A stretch of 64,000 bases of DNA from Aldrovandia affinis (lineage: Eukaryota; Chordata; Actinopteri; Notacanthiformes; Halosauridae): contig JAINUG010000544.1 of the NCBI GenBank assembly GCA_029706075.1, positions 1 through 64,000 on the forward strand, read 5' to 3'. Below the pieces are notes generated by a model. That model was not told the DNA's origin, did no database searches, and saw nothing but the letters and a program-made list of their open reading frames with translations. Below are positions 22,786 to 34,200 of this stretch, one piece after another; position 1 is the stretch's first letter; every line of letters starts with the position of its first letter. The position numbers were made by a program, and so were the translations under genes.

Positions 22786-23025
22786 GTATATATACTGTAT
22801 ATATATATACAGTATATATATATATATATATCTTGGCTAATAAATCATGTGAAATCTAGAGAGGATTGTTTTGTGTTTATTCTTAAAGGTATCTGGGGCC
22901 TCTGACTTGAAAATCCCAGTAAGTTACTACAGTTGTAATTTACTGTCTGAACTGTTTTCTATTGTCAGTGGAAATTTAGTTTGCACAGTCAGAAATTCTG
23001 TCTGTTAATCTTGTTAATCACTTTT

Positions 23026-23363
23026 TATTTATTTTTAACATTTTATCAGTTTTTTCTCCGAATTTGGTAGCCAATTACTTCTGCTAGTCTTAGTTCAATC
23101 CCCTCCGTCGTAGTTTGCTGCTGTAGCCCGGCAGTGACAATGGCGAGCACCGCCTCCTCCGAGACGGCACTCGTCGTGCTGTCGACTGTAATTCCGGCAC
23201 CCCAGAACCACTCCTGTGCGCAGCGAACTGTGTCGGCTTCCCCTCCCCTCCATGGGGTGGATAGCCAACTGCCGCCCCAGTGGCACTCCCGGCCAGAGTT
23301 GACTCCGGTCGCCGTGGCCAGCGTTGATCGTTGAAACCACTAGACCATGCTGGAGGCCTGCTG
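23026..23363 (-). mobile_element. SINE B, whole copy
   Basis: GTTAATCACTTTT flanks it (23013-23025 and 23364-23376). It reads like the copies at 8878 and 16145 and serves as the uninterrupted reference that shows where the LINE at 16331 entered. Confidence 0.85.
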
Positions 23364-23573
23364 GTTAATCACTTTTAAAGATGTTAAATCCCCCCTGATA
23401 ATAATATAATAATATAAAATGTATAAAGTTTGAAACCATGTTTCATGTCCGTTTTTCAGACGTTAAAGAAATAATAATAATTATTATTATTCAGCAGTTT
23501 GACATGAGAAGGGTAAAGGGTGGTATGGCTGCTGGCATAATAATAATAACAATAACAATAATATGTGTTGCGC

Positions 23574-23652
23574 TCTTCTTCTTCTTCTTCTTCTTCTTCT
23601 TCTTCTTCTTCTTCTTCTTCTTCTTCTTCTTCTTCTTCTTCTCCTTCTTCAA
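23574..23652. repeat. (TTC)n microsatellite
   Basis: About 26 TTC units without a break. The open frame across it (poly-Phe) is meaningless. Confidence 0.95.
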
Positions 23653-23889
23653 ATAGTATATTGCTTGTTTAAATACTCATCAATACTTAAACAAAAAAGA
23701 GTTTGAAATAGAAGAGCAAAACACTGCTGAAGGTGCAGTTTACCATCTAAACTCCCTTTTATAAATACAGGCAGTTACCATTGGTTTCTACATGTATCAC
23801 CGTGTATTAGTTTCTTATTCTGAGCTGTAGCGTGCTGCTTTCTAGGTTTATGTCACAGGCTAAGAGTCAAAAACATACATTTAGGATTA

Positions 23890-24214
23890 AAAGTATCACA
23901 AATCATATCAGTGCATATCTGTGAACTCTGTTCCTGGGAGTGTATTATGCTCTTTATTTGATATGACCTGATTTACAGTCAGGAGAGAGATGATTATTAA
24001 ACTTCTCTATCAGCATATCGGTTCATCTTTTATATGACTAAGGTATTGATCCTGGACTCTCTTAAAGGGAGTTTGTCACGCACAGTTCATTAACAGCATG
24101 TGATTCACAGTCAAAAGTACACATCAGAACAATTATAAAAGCTTATGAGCTATAGTTATTTATGAAATATTGATGTATAAAATATAAGTATTTTTGGATT
24201 CTTTTTTTATATCC
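23890..24214 (+). repeat. GIMAP upstream unit, second copy ahead of gene 2
   Basis: This repeats much of the unit that follows it at 24280-25060: ATTTACAGTCAGGAGAG, TATCAGCATATCGGTTCATC, TTTATATGACTAAGG, GATCCTGGACTCTCTTAAAGGG and ACAGTTCATTAACA. The two form a tandem pair. The matching DNA near gene 1 is at 8821-8877 and 9445-9475. Confidence 0.7.
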
Positions 24215-24355
24215 AGGGTTCAATGCTAACGTTTTTCTCACTTGCACAGTCTGAAAGCTACTTGCCCCACCTAGTAGGGTTTCAGAGGTGGTGCGTTTAC
24301 TGGGCTCTATTATGCTTCTTATTTAATATCACATTGTTTACAGTCAGAAGAGACC

Positions 24356-24935
24356 AGGGGTTGTTTGTATCAAGTGCAATAATTGGTGACTTTTACTCTT
24401 ACACGCAAATGTAAGAATAAAGGTGATTTATCACATTTCTATTGACTTAAAAATACTTTTAATCTGTTAGGTATTTAGGATATCTCTGGAGCTGTTTTAA
24501 CTTGGCTAGGAGTAGGCAAGATTTCACACAGTTGCGAAGAGGGAGACGTGCGTGCACCTTCCAAGACAGGAAGATTGTTTTAGAAATGTTTGATGATGCA
24601 CAGTTAATCAAATGTTGTCGCTTAGATTGTCAGGGAATCATCTTTGATCTTGTGCAGGATATAATATCACCAGCAACTGAGAAGCAGGGTTAATCATTTT
24701 AATAACTGTTGTTGTTCATCAGCAATATTGCAATATGAAACAATATTTGCTAAATAAAGAAATAAGACTACAAACCAGTGCCTGATGTTGCCTTCTTGCG
24801 ATTTGGATAGAACATTGTACTAATTTTTTTCCGCTTTCATCCAGGCTCCGAATGGTGGAGGTAAAGCTTGCATTAATGTTGTCTGCTCTTAGGAGTTAAG
24901 TGTAATTCTTAAGATATTTGATACATATGGGCCCT
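24356..24935 (+). mobile_element. Harbinger-type DNA transposon, internally deleted
   Basis: The ends are imperfect inverted repeats, AGGGGTTGTTTGTATCAAG against AGGGCCCATATGTATCAAA from the other strand. Inside, 24530-24690 encodes RRACTFQDRKIVLEMFDD, then LIKCCRLDCQGIIFDLVQDI, like the N terminus of Harbinger transposases, then a stop. The catalytic part is gone. The gene 1 upstream copy is the empty site. The exact duplication is not clear. Confidence 0.65.
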
Positions 24936-25121
24936 GATCATCTTTTTTTACCAGCACATTGGTTTAACTTTTATATAACAAAGGCCCCTGATCGTGGACT
25001 CTCTTAAAGGGAGTTTTTCATACACAGTTCATTGATATCACCTGGTTTAAGGTATACATCAGAACAAGAGTACAAGCCTATGTGCTGTATCAGTGGGCGT
25101 GTCCAGGATATTACAGGGGTG

Positions 25122-25248
25122 TATAAATGCAGACACACTTCCGCTGCAGCTCTTACTGTCATTCAGAGACACAGACAGACAGAGACACTGCTCCATCAGA
25201 CTGATCTACACACACCTGTACTGATCTACTCACTTGCAACCATGAGCG
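25122..25248 (+). promoter_or_regulatory. Core promoter and exon 1 of gene 2
   Basis: TATAAA at 25122-25127 in the context GTGTATAAATGCAG is followed by a leader with no ATG before ATGAGCG at 25242-25248 and the GTAAGT donor. The layout equals that of gene 1. The leader contains a short CAGA-rich run (GACACAGACAGACAGAGAC) present in both. Confidence 0.65.
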
Positions 25249-28200
25249 GTAAGTTTGTGTCTTATTCTTCCTTTGTGTTAGAACTAATCCTCAGTGAAAA
25301 GCAGACGATCAGCTTGATATCAGAGCTATGTGTTAAGTCAGTGGGGAAAGGATGAACCTCCCAACATCCAAGTTCTATTTGGAATGAAATGTATTTTCTA
25401 GTCCTTTCTCTGACTGTTATTCATCATGGCCTGGTTTAGACAATTGGCCAATGCTCTGTGTGTATAATCTGAATTTAATACATAGACCTGGCTAGGATCA
25501 TACTTTAGTTTAACTTGTGCAACATTGGGAAGAAATTTTCAATTGTATAAATCAGATTGAGGTATATTTGAACATATATTTAAAATAAAAATTATTCAAC
25601 TAGGTACATGTATTTGAACATATGTGTACATATATCCATGATATATTCAAAAATATATGTATTTTGAAACATAGAGATATTATAATATTTATTAAATATC
25701 CAGCATCTCTTGTCCCGCCCCTGGGTAGATCTATAGCCATCTTCATTCTCATACACATTACAGTATAAGCTAATCTAGAGTCTTGGGCATCATTAACTCA
25801 CAGTGCACCTGCTAGGTAACTGAAAGGTGAGGAAATATGTATGCATGTAAAGATTATTTTAAATTGAATAGTGTGAATAATTTGATATTGAGTTTGTGGG
25901 GGAGGGTAAAATTGAAAGAAATAGAGGGTATAATTGGTTGCCAAATTGGGAGAAAAACAGGGAAAAAATCTGAAACAAAATTCTTTAAAACATTAATCAT
26001 AAATAAATAAGACACCAGACATTTTCTGAAAGAAAAGAAAACTGGTATGCCATTCTCAGTCTCCACGTCTGCCCTTACGTATTAAAAATCTTAAAATTCC
26101 TCCTCTGCTTTTTGACACCATATCACAAGCCATGCTGGGCAAACCAGATATGAAAAAGAAGATGATCTTATCACAAATCATGTCAAGGTCTTTTTTCCCC
26201 CTTTCGTGGGTTTCTGATTGGTTGAGTGTCTTGATACAACTTCCTGATTTGCAAGTCCCACCCCCATAGTTACTGTTGCTATCCAGGTAAAGCTATCGTA
26301 GAATTCTGATAGATTTCCCCGCTTTACAATGACCGAAGCTAAATTTCCATTGATATCTCGGAGTGAGTTGCCTCAGGAAATAGCTGATAATTAATAATAA
26401 TAATGATCTCTTCATGTATGTAGCCTCAGGGGGTGCCATGGTGGCACCATTGGGTAGGTTCGGCCTTGTCCTTTCCAGCGAGCCATTTGAGTGTTTCCCC
26501 CGAGTTGCCAAAGTGTTTCCTTTATGTTTCCCCCCAAAAAAATTATAAGTCCAAAAAATTCAGACTTTACTTGGAAGTACCAATACTTGTGGACAGGGGA
26601 GAACAAATATAACCTCCATCACTAGCTGCATCATGACAATAAATTATAGTTTGTTGCTACCTAGCTCGTTAGCTAGCATTAATCGGAACTGTCAAGTGAT
26701 TAGCTAACTAAATGGTGACTAAGAGTTCAAAAGTATGGCTAGATAGCCACTGTGCTAAATGCTTAAACACAAACATTCTAATTATGCAACATATTATATG
26801 TTTTGTATTTTTGCTGATTTCCTTCAGATCATGTTCTGTATTTATCATCGGTGGTATCAATGGACAATACCCCCCATGTGCTTGAAATATTATATCATAA
26901 TCATTTATCAGACAATTTTATCCAAAGCAACTTATAGAACGAAATAGCCGAGTGAAGCTCGCCACAATAAACATGAATAAATAAATACATTTCATTCTAA
27001 GACCTCTTTCTCCCTTTGTTGCTGGGATTGATGTGCTACCCATGCAGTCAAAATACTGGTAATTTGCATAATAGGCATTGTAAAACAATGTGGAACAAAA
27101 ACAGCTGACATGTAGAACTCAGAGTGGTAACTACAGGCAACTGCCAGCCACCAGCAGTTTTTTTTCTGGGGTTTAACTCCTGCAGGTACACCTGAAATAA
27201 GCCCATATTCGGTAATGCAAATCTTGCTCTCCTGCAAAAGTAATAAAAAATGTGTAGGGGGCAGCGGATGGCATAGCGGTCTAACGCGCCACACTTTGGT
27301 GTGGTGTGCGCTGCCTGTCAGGGATGCGGTTCGAAACCCGCATCTCTACTAGACCGGCCCTGGTCATCAGCCCCGATCGGAAGCGGCATTTGGCTGTCCG
27401 CCTCCGGGGGAGGGGGGAGGGTGAGCCGGCACGAGTCCGTCGAGGAGAAGGTAAAAGGCGTCCGTGGAAGAATTTCCGTCTCGGAAGAGGCGGGAACAAT
27501 CGGCCCAGAATGAGTGTCTCACCCCGGAGGATGGGCGGCGGACTCGTGGGGGTGGGGAATTTAAATGAATAGAGGGTATAATTGGCAACCAAATTAGGAG
27601 AAAAACGGGAAAAAATTGGAAATAAATTAAAAATTAAAATAAATGTGTGAAATCGATTCTTCTGAATGTCTAGCTTACAAATCAGAAGAGTATTATATCA
27701 CTGTTTCTCCCTACCAATTATTGTTTGGGTTGCACCTGAAATAAGCCTTATTTATATATTAGGATATACCAGTGGTGGGCCGTCAGGGCCTGCAAGGCCT
27801 TCTCTGCTGGCCTAAAAAATATCTGAATCACAGACTGATGTTAATTATATTTTGTCCATGAATACTTATTAAATAATTCCAAATGGTCTGTCCGCTTCCT
27901 TTCATAGCTTTTCCCCTGGTTGCGCTGCTTCCAGACGTGTATTTTCATATTAAAGCATTTAACCAATCACATTTCAGCCATCATTTGTTGCCAGGGTCAA
28001 AGAAATCTGCCTGGAGGCCTTCACAATCAGTTCTGCGGGCCCTGTAGCATAAAATAAGTGTCGATCAAACTGTTGCTTCAACCAATCAGATTTTGAGTTG
28101 GCGACACCAAGGCCTTCTAGCAGGCATACGGTAACGTCAGCGTATTCACACCCTTTGATTGGATAGTCAGAGAGTGTACTAGCCAGAGCTAGCGGTGGAC

Positions 28201-31200
28201 ATTTTCAGCCCTAAAGCGAATTAAAACTTATGCCAGAAATACGACAGGGCAGGCTCGACTTTCAGCATTAGCTTTGATGGCGATAGAAAAGGACTTCTTG
28301 ATGGAACTGAAACGCACGGATAATCTGTACGACAGAGTAATTTAACTCTTTTTGAGGAAAGAAAGGAGGATGAATTTTGTGTACAAATAATAAGGATTTT
28401 TGGCCAGTAAAATGTTGCTATTTTCCTAAATAATATTGCAATTTCATGAGGTTATTATTGATGCTTTTTTATGTGTGTCAAGGAGACTTGTGCACCCCGG
28501 GTTTGTTTCTTCAGTAAAGGCATTTATTCTGGCTACACGAGTTATCTATCTACGATGCAACGGCTCTTTATACTGCATTTCTGCATAATAAGATGTTTTT
28601 TATAGCCATAAAATAGTTATTGAGGGGTGGATTGATTCAGACGGAGCACTACTGAAGGCCTAGGTGTGAAATGCAAGGCCCGCCACTGGGATATACAAAT
28701 CTTGCTTTCGTGCAAAAATTTTATTCAATTCAATGTTATTTCTATAGCACTTTTTACAGAGCAATATCACAAAGATGCTTTACAGAAAACAGAAAATATG
28801 AAAGCATGATAATACCAGGCCTGAGCCCCCAAAAAGCCAGAAAGTGAGGCAAAAACATGCCAGTGGGAAGAGAAAATACTCTATAAGAAGAAATCTGGGA
28901 AGAAATCTCAGGAGGGACCTGTCTTTGAAAGGGAGCCTATCCTCTGCCAGCCTGGGTATCAGGAATGGCAGCTAGGCTAAATGTCCTTAGAAGGTGAGAG
29001 GAAGGTCTAAGGTGTGAATAAAAAAATATGTTGAGGTTGAGAAGGGTCAGAAGACCGGGAAAATTCATCCAAAGGCTCAGTGCTGGAGCGGTCTGTAATC
29101 TAAGGGCAATGTTATGGGCAGAAGCCCCAAGAAAGAGAACAGAAAAGTAAAGTAGATAGGTTAGGAGTCATAATAATATAATGTTGGGTAGGTACATGGA
29201 GAGGCCAGAATGTAACATGAGACAGCCCCAGCTGTCTATGCTATGGCAGCATATCTTAAAGATGAGCAGAAAGGGGGTTTAGAACTATGATAGACTGACG
29301 GCACCATAATACAACATAGAACAGCTAACCCTGAGCGTTCACATGCCATGATTGGGTGATAGCACCGTCAGTTCAGTTTATCAAACAGCTCTATGGTCTC
29401 ATCTTTAACTATAGGATTGACTAAAAAGATTTAAAAACAGAGTGTGTCTGAAGCCTGGACATTTAGAGGAAGATTATTCCATGAAAGGGGAGCTCTGTGG
29501 GTGAAGGCTTTGCCTCACATTGTGCTTTTTGTTATTCTTGGAATTTTCATATAGCCAACTTCTTGTGAATGGAGCAATCACTGTGGAGAGTAAGGGATGA
29601 ATAGTTCACTAAGATATTCTGGGGCAAGATCATTTAAAGCCTTGTAGGTTAGGAGAAGAACCTTGTATTCAATTCTAAATGTAACGGGCAAACAATGAAG
29701 AGAGGCAAGCACAGGACTATGTTTACATTTATTAGTTCTAGTAAGTACCCTAAGCAGCTGCATTCGGTATCAGTTGAAGACTTGGAGAGTTGGTACAGCT
29801 AGAGAGTAAAGCATTACAGTAATCTAGTCTTGAGGTTACAAAAGCATGAATCATTTTTTCAGTATCATGCTAGGATAAAATCTTCCTTAATTTTGATATA
29901 TTCCTGAGGTAAAAAAAAGGCTACTCTTGTGATATTATTAATGTGAGCCTGAAATGAAAGATCTGAGTCAATAGTCACACTAAGGTTTGTAACAGCTGCA
30001 TGGGATGTGACTGTGAACCCGTCCATGTTTAAGGAGACATTTGATCATTTATTTCTCAGAGACTTAGAGCCTTAGACTTACCAACATCTCTGTCTCATTG
30101 GAATTCAGTAGGAGGAAATTGCAGGAGGATTGTAGGGCATTCCTACTGCTACAAATAAAAATGTGATTTTTACTGTCACTCTACAATGTATTCTCACATT
30201 TTGATTAGGAGAGATCCTACTGTAAAGTCACAGAAGGTGCCAACGAGTCAGAGCCAGTTAGCTTGTCTTTGAGAATGATGCTGAACATTTTGATTAGTCG
30301 GATGACAGTATATTGCAAACTCTGTAACCCTTTTATTGTTGAAACAATTGATATTGTTATTAATTTGTGGCTTAGAACATTATTTAGACTTATTTAATGG
30401 ATATTTTCAATGTTACATGATTTTTTGAAAAGTTACTTCTTCTCAAATGGCCTTGAGTGCACACCACTGCTGTATGTATGTATATCCACTGGAAGGGCAC
30501 TAATTTACTTGTGTACAACATGTTCCCATGAATACATTAAGATTAATACACTGTATTTATTGGTTATATACACAGGTATGGGTAGCACCATCATATACAT
30601 GCAACTGCCGAAATAAAGTAAACAGTAAGTAAATGAGGCACCTTTGACAGGTGCAATACCGCCGGTGCCGGCCAGTACTGGTGGATAGACCTGGCTCTCC
30701 CACGTCCAACAAAACCCCCCCACGCCCAGCTCTTAGCCTGGGCCAGGACCGTTTGAGTGTTGGTCCCCCCTCCTGGGTTACCAAATTGTTTATTTTATTT
30801 TGGTAGCTACCTGTGAGTATGATTAGTTTAAATTTAGTTTAAAAAAGTTTAATTAAACCCAAAAAGTATGTTTTAAATCAAATCAAATCAAAAATCAATT
30901 GTCACAAAACAATTAACAAAAGGGAACCCAGGTCTAGACCCCCTCCAAAAGCAAGCCTAAGGTGACAATGGCAAGGAAAAACTCCCTTGATCGGGAGAAA
31001 CCCTGGGAGGAACCAGACTAAAGGGGGGGAGCCTATCCTCTTCTGGCCAGCACAGGGTGTGTCCAAAAAAGACTGTATCATGGTCAGTCCAAAGGTGACG
31101 TAGGGCTGGTTGACTTTGTGCCTCTGAGTTAGGTAGACAGTGGGGGGGAGGCTAAACCATGTGAAGGGGGTCCATATCCAGGGACTGGGGTAGGTGTGGG

Positions 31201-33836
31201 AATGGTTGGCAAAACCTGAAAAAGACAGGAAATTCACACAACCAACTCAACCATTATCTTGACATCTCAGCATGTACTGAAAGTGTTCCAACACACAATG
31301 CTTTGATACCTGCTACAGTACTGGAACTATGTTGGTCTACTCCAAACAATGTACTCACCACTGCACAGACTGCTGAGGATTCAATGAAACTTTCTCTTTG
31401 AATCAACAACAAAATCAATCATTGTCAAAGGAATTAATTTCTAGAAATAAATTAGGTATTTGGTTGCTATATCTACTTAAAATTGATAATGTGTTTATCT
31501 GAACTAGCAGCCATAAAAATCGATAAGATGTTCAGACTGTATACCTGTCATCAAAAAAGGCGACCATGTCCCACTCACACTACCCTCCAGACAGAAATGC
31601 CATAATCAGAACCCCCCTCCATACACACACACACATACACATCTTTTGTCCATTTGGCCCCTCTGCCATAATTATTATCATCATCATCATATTGTTAACA
31701 TTATTATTATTATTATTATTATTATTTGAGGACAGTATTATTTGGGCATGTACATTTCTATTTTGTGTGCACTCACATAGACTTTGCACATATCCACTCA
31801 ATCAGTTGAAATAAATTAGGATCTTCAAGGAAAGAAAAGCAATGATTCACTTGATCAATAAAGCCTAAAGGTATGTGATAGTTTAGATCAAATTAGATAC
31901 AATTAAACAGAAGTTTCAAAATGTATGTGTCTACTTGAAATTAAGCATATGGAACTACAGGCACTAGCAAAATAAATGAAATACCAATGTGAAGTATTAA
32001 TAGGGCATTGGGCCACCATGAGCCACCAAAACAGCCACCAAAACCGCTCCAAAATCTCCCATAAGTGTTCAGTTGGGTTGAGATCTGGTGACTGAGACGG
32101 CCATGGAATATGGTTTACATCGTGTTCATGCTCATCAAACCATTCACTGACCGCTTGTGCACTGTGGATGGGGCATTGTCATCCTGGAATACACTACTCC
32201 CCATAGGATGAAGGTGATCACTCAGAATGACTTCATATTTATTGGTGTTTAACCTTGCCCTCTAAGGGGTTGAGTGGACCTAAACCATGGCAGAAAAGGT
32301 TACCCCACACCATAACAGATCCACAAGAACCCTTCATTTGCTTAAGTGTTTCCTTTATATTGGCAGTTCCCTGTAGCTGCAAGCAGCACTAATTGCCACA
32401 ATGAAGGTTATTATAAAGACAATAAAAGTTGTCTAAACATTTTCATATTCCCACTCCACTTGCATTTAATTGTGTCAGAATTAAAGACAAATGATGACTG
32501 TTTACATTCTATATACATATATAGGGGCTAACGGGAGGGAAGGGAGCTGTACACTTAAAGACAGAGGAAACTGCTCATCAAACAGTCTGAACATCATCAC
32601 AACATCATCATTACAGAAATACAAGCAGATGTCATCATTTCAGAGTTAAAATATTCATCTCATATGAGCAGTATGAAGAGATAACTGTAGTCTACTTGTT
32701 ATTCAACAGGACAAGAGCAGCTTAAAGATGTGAGGATTGTGCTGGTGGGAAAGACTGGAGTGGGAAAGAGTGCAGGAGCAAACACCATCCTGGGGAGAGA
32801 GGAGTTTGTATCTCAGCTCTCCTCTTCCTCTGTGACATCACAATGTATGAAGAAAGGAGGGAAGGTGGATGGGAGAAATGTGGCCATGGTTGACACTCCA
32901 GGCCTGTTTGACACAGAGCTCAGTAATGATGAAATCATAAAGGAGGTTGTGAAGTGCATCACTTTGTCTTCACCGGGACCCCATGTGTTCCTGGTGGTTC
33001 TCCAGCTGGGCAGATTCACACAGGAGGAGAAGGACACAGTCAAGATCATTCAGACGATCTTTGGTCCTGAATCAGCCAAGTACATAATGGTGCTGTTCAC
33101 TCATGGAGACCGGCTGAAAAAAGCTCCTATTGAAACATTTATTGGTGGCAGTAAAGAACTTAAACAGTTCATTAATCAGTGCCATGGTGGATATCATGTC
33201 TTTAACAATGAGGACATGGAGGATCGTTCTCAGGTCACTGAGCTGCTGCAGAAGATCGACAAGATGGTGGCAATGAATGGTAGAGGCTGCTACACCAATG
33301 AGATGTACAAAGACGCTGAAGAAGCAATTGAAGAGGAGAAGAGGAGGATTCTGAGAGAGAATAAAGAGAAGAGATGCAGGGAGGAGGAGGAGCTGAAGAG
33401 ACATTTCGAGGGAGAAGCTCTGCAGAAAGCTAGAGAGGAGCTTAGAGAAAAACATGAAAGAGAAGCAAGAGAGCAAGCTGAGGGAGATAACTCATTTTTA
33501 AATAGAGTATACACTATGTTATCCAATGCAGCTACAGCAGTCGCAGCAGTGGCAGAGGAAGTAGGGGCAGCAGTAGTGGCAGCAGCAGCAGGAGCAGCAG
33601 AAGGAGCAAGAGCAGGAGCAGCTTCAGAAGTAGCAGCAGTGGGAGCAGTGGTGGGAGCAGTAGTAGGTGCTGGATTAGGTATAGAGGCAGGGCCAGGTGG
33701 TATAGCACTAGGAAAGAAAGTTGGGGAAGTAGTAGGAAAAGCCATAGGAACAGCAGGGGGAGCAGCAGTGGGAGCAGTAGGGGGGGCAGTGGTGGAGTTG
33801 GCCAGACATGTATCAGAGAAATGCACCACACAGTAA
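25242..33836 (+). CDS. GIMAP (AIG1-type) GTPase, gene 2
   Basis: CDS is 25242-25248 joined to 32710-33836, 377 residues. Acceptor TTCAACAG precedes exon 2; exon 2 has no in-frame ATG at the position where gene 1 has one, so exon 1 is needed and gives MSGQEQLKDVRIVLVG. Motifs: P-loop GKTGVGKS (16-23), DTPGLFDT (64-71), LFTHGD (131-136), YHVFNNED (164-171). A Glu/Lys/Arg-rich coiled-coil stretch covers about 200-260. Residues about 274-365 are an Ala/Gly/Val-rich tail with many small-xxx-small spacings, likely a membrane-inserting glycine-zipper-like region. It ends KCTTQ, a possible CaaX box. It is closely related to gene 1 in the G domain. The frame is intact. A membrane-anchored immune GTPase is the likely role; the precise paralogue is not identified. 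Confidence 0.85.
25371..27255. other. Gene 2 intron, first part
   Basis: AT-rich DNA with no exon. A tail fragment of SINE A (GAGGGTATAATTGGTTGCCAAATTGGGAG) sits at 25905-25985. A GC-richer patch at 26425-26540 has no assignment; it slightly resembles 30640-30790. Confidence 0.5.
27256..27640 (+). mobile_element. SINE family A
   Basis: AAATGTGT flanks it (27248-27255, 27641-27648). Head GCATAGCGGTCTAACGCGCC, B box GGTTCGAAACCC, GC-rich body and end GAGGGTATAATTGGCAACC. The open frames on both strands of the GC-rich body are by-products of base composition. Confidence 0.85.
27770..28688 (+). mobile_element. hAT DNA transposon, internally deleted
   Basis: A perfect 8-bp duplication GGATATAC flanks it (27762-27769, 28689-28696). 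Ends are CAGTGGTGGGCCGTC and, from the other strand, CAGTGGCGGGCCTTG. Only the transposase C terminus is left: 28245-28395 reads ARLSALALMAIEKDFLMEL, then LYDRVI, a stop, and LFLRKERRMNFVYK, which fits the dimerisation tail of hAT transposases. It is non-autonomous, with most of the gene missing. Confidence 0.8.
28721..30130 (-). mobile_element. L2-type LINE, 5' truncated
   Basis: On the minus strand, 29578-29780 encodes the RT C terminus (RVLTRTNKCKHSPVLASLHCLPVTFRIEYKVL-type reading, YKALNDLAPEYLSEL). The rest is a long 3' UTR ending in TTGAATTGAATAAAA at 28721-28740. Broken and inactive. It belongs to a different L2 subfamily from those at 17382 and 10123. Confidence 0.75.
30131..30873. 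other. Gene 2 intron, unassigned part
   Basis: No exon or element with clear ends. 30640-30790 is a GC-richer block with a faint likeness to 26425-26540, perhaps pieces of one old repeat. Confidence 0.4.
30874..31215 (-). mobile_element. L2-type LINE 3' end
   Basis: It starts with AAATCAAATCAAATC and CAATTGTCACAAAAC and matches 10123-10400 of the long L2 closely (GGGAACCCAGG, CACAGGGTGTGTCCAAAAAAGAC). Only the 3' UTR is present. Confidence 0.8.
31216..31930. other. Gene 2 intron, unassigned, with (ATT)n
   Basis: Nothing recognised except an ATC/ATT microsatellite at 31672-31728. Confidence 0.5.
31935..32345 (-). mobile_element. Tc1/mariner-like remnant
   Basis: Text such as GGGCATTGGGCCACCATGAGCC and TTCAGTTGGGTTGAGATCTGG is the non-coding strand of a common fish Tc1-type transposase gene. 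It is short, frameshifted and lacks clear ends. Confidence 0.55.
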
Positions 33837-34200
33837 GAGAAAGACAAACACATTCAGAGAGATTTCATCACTGTGTGTATTCTGACTTAGTGCTTAAACA
33901 GCACTATTAGAGATAAGCACTTTGGGTGGGGGTTTATTGAAAAGGGGTGTGTACTGATTCCCCAGTTAAGCATATTTCCTTAAGTTCATTTTTCCTTTTT
34001 TTTTGGATGCGCATATTCTGACTTCAGAGATCGCATTGAAAAAGTGTTGTAATGTATATTTTCCAGTGCTGTGCGCATTCTGAACTGGAACTTAAATCTG
34101 ATTTCCAGTTGACCAGGCTACACACCCTGAAAGGTGGAATAAATATGCTCCCGCTGTTTATACATTTTTCTCGAATAAATTGAAATGACATGTCCCAAAC
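33837..34200 (+). terminator. 3' UTR and possible poly(A) signals of gene 2
   Basis: The first 80 bp after the stop resembles the trailer of gene 1 (AAAGACAAAC..ATTCAGAG...TTTCATCACT). AATAAA occurs at 34138-34143 and 34174-34179. Which one is used is not shown by the sequence. Confidence 0.4.

Larger units (their letters stand above)
24215..25370 (+). repeat. GIMAP upstream unit at gene 2 (contains promoter and exon 1)
   Basis: It starts GGGTTCAATGCTAACGTTTTTCTC and corresponds to the minus strand of 7594-8225. It includes exon 1, TATA box and the first bases of the intron. A Harbinger-type element at 24356-24935 interrupts it and is absent from the gene 1 copy. Confidence 0.8.

Noticed and set aside
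23438-23656. Poly-Phe open frame
   Set aside because: It is the TTC microsatellite read in one frame.
27281-27592. Overlapping open frames on both strands, Arg/Pro-rich
   Set aside because: They lie inside SINE A, whose GC-rich body lacks stop codons by composition.
33290-33853. 187-residue Ala/Thr/Pro-rich open frame antisense to gene 2
   Set aside because: It is the mirror of the GCA/GGA-rich tail of gene 2; repeat-like codons leave the reverse frame open.
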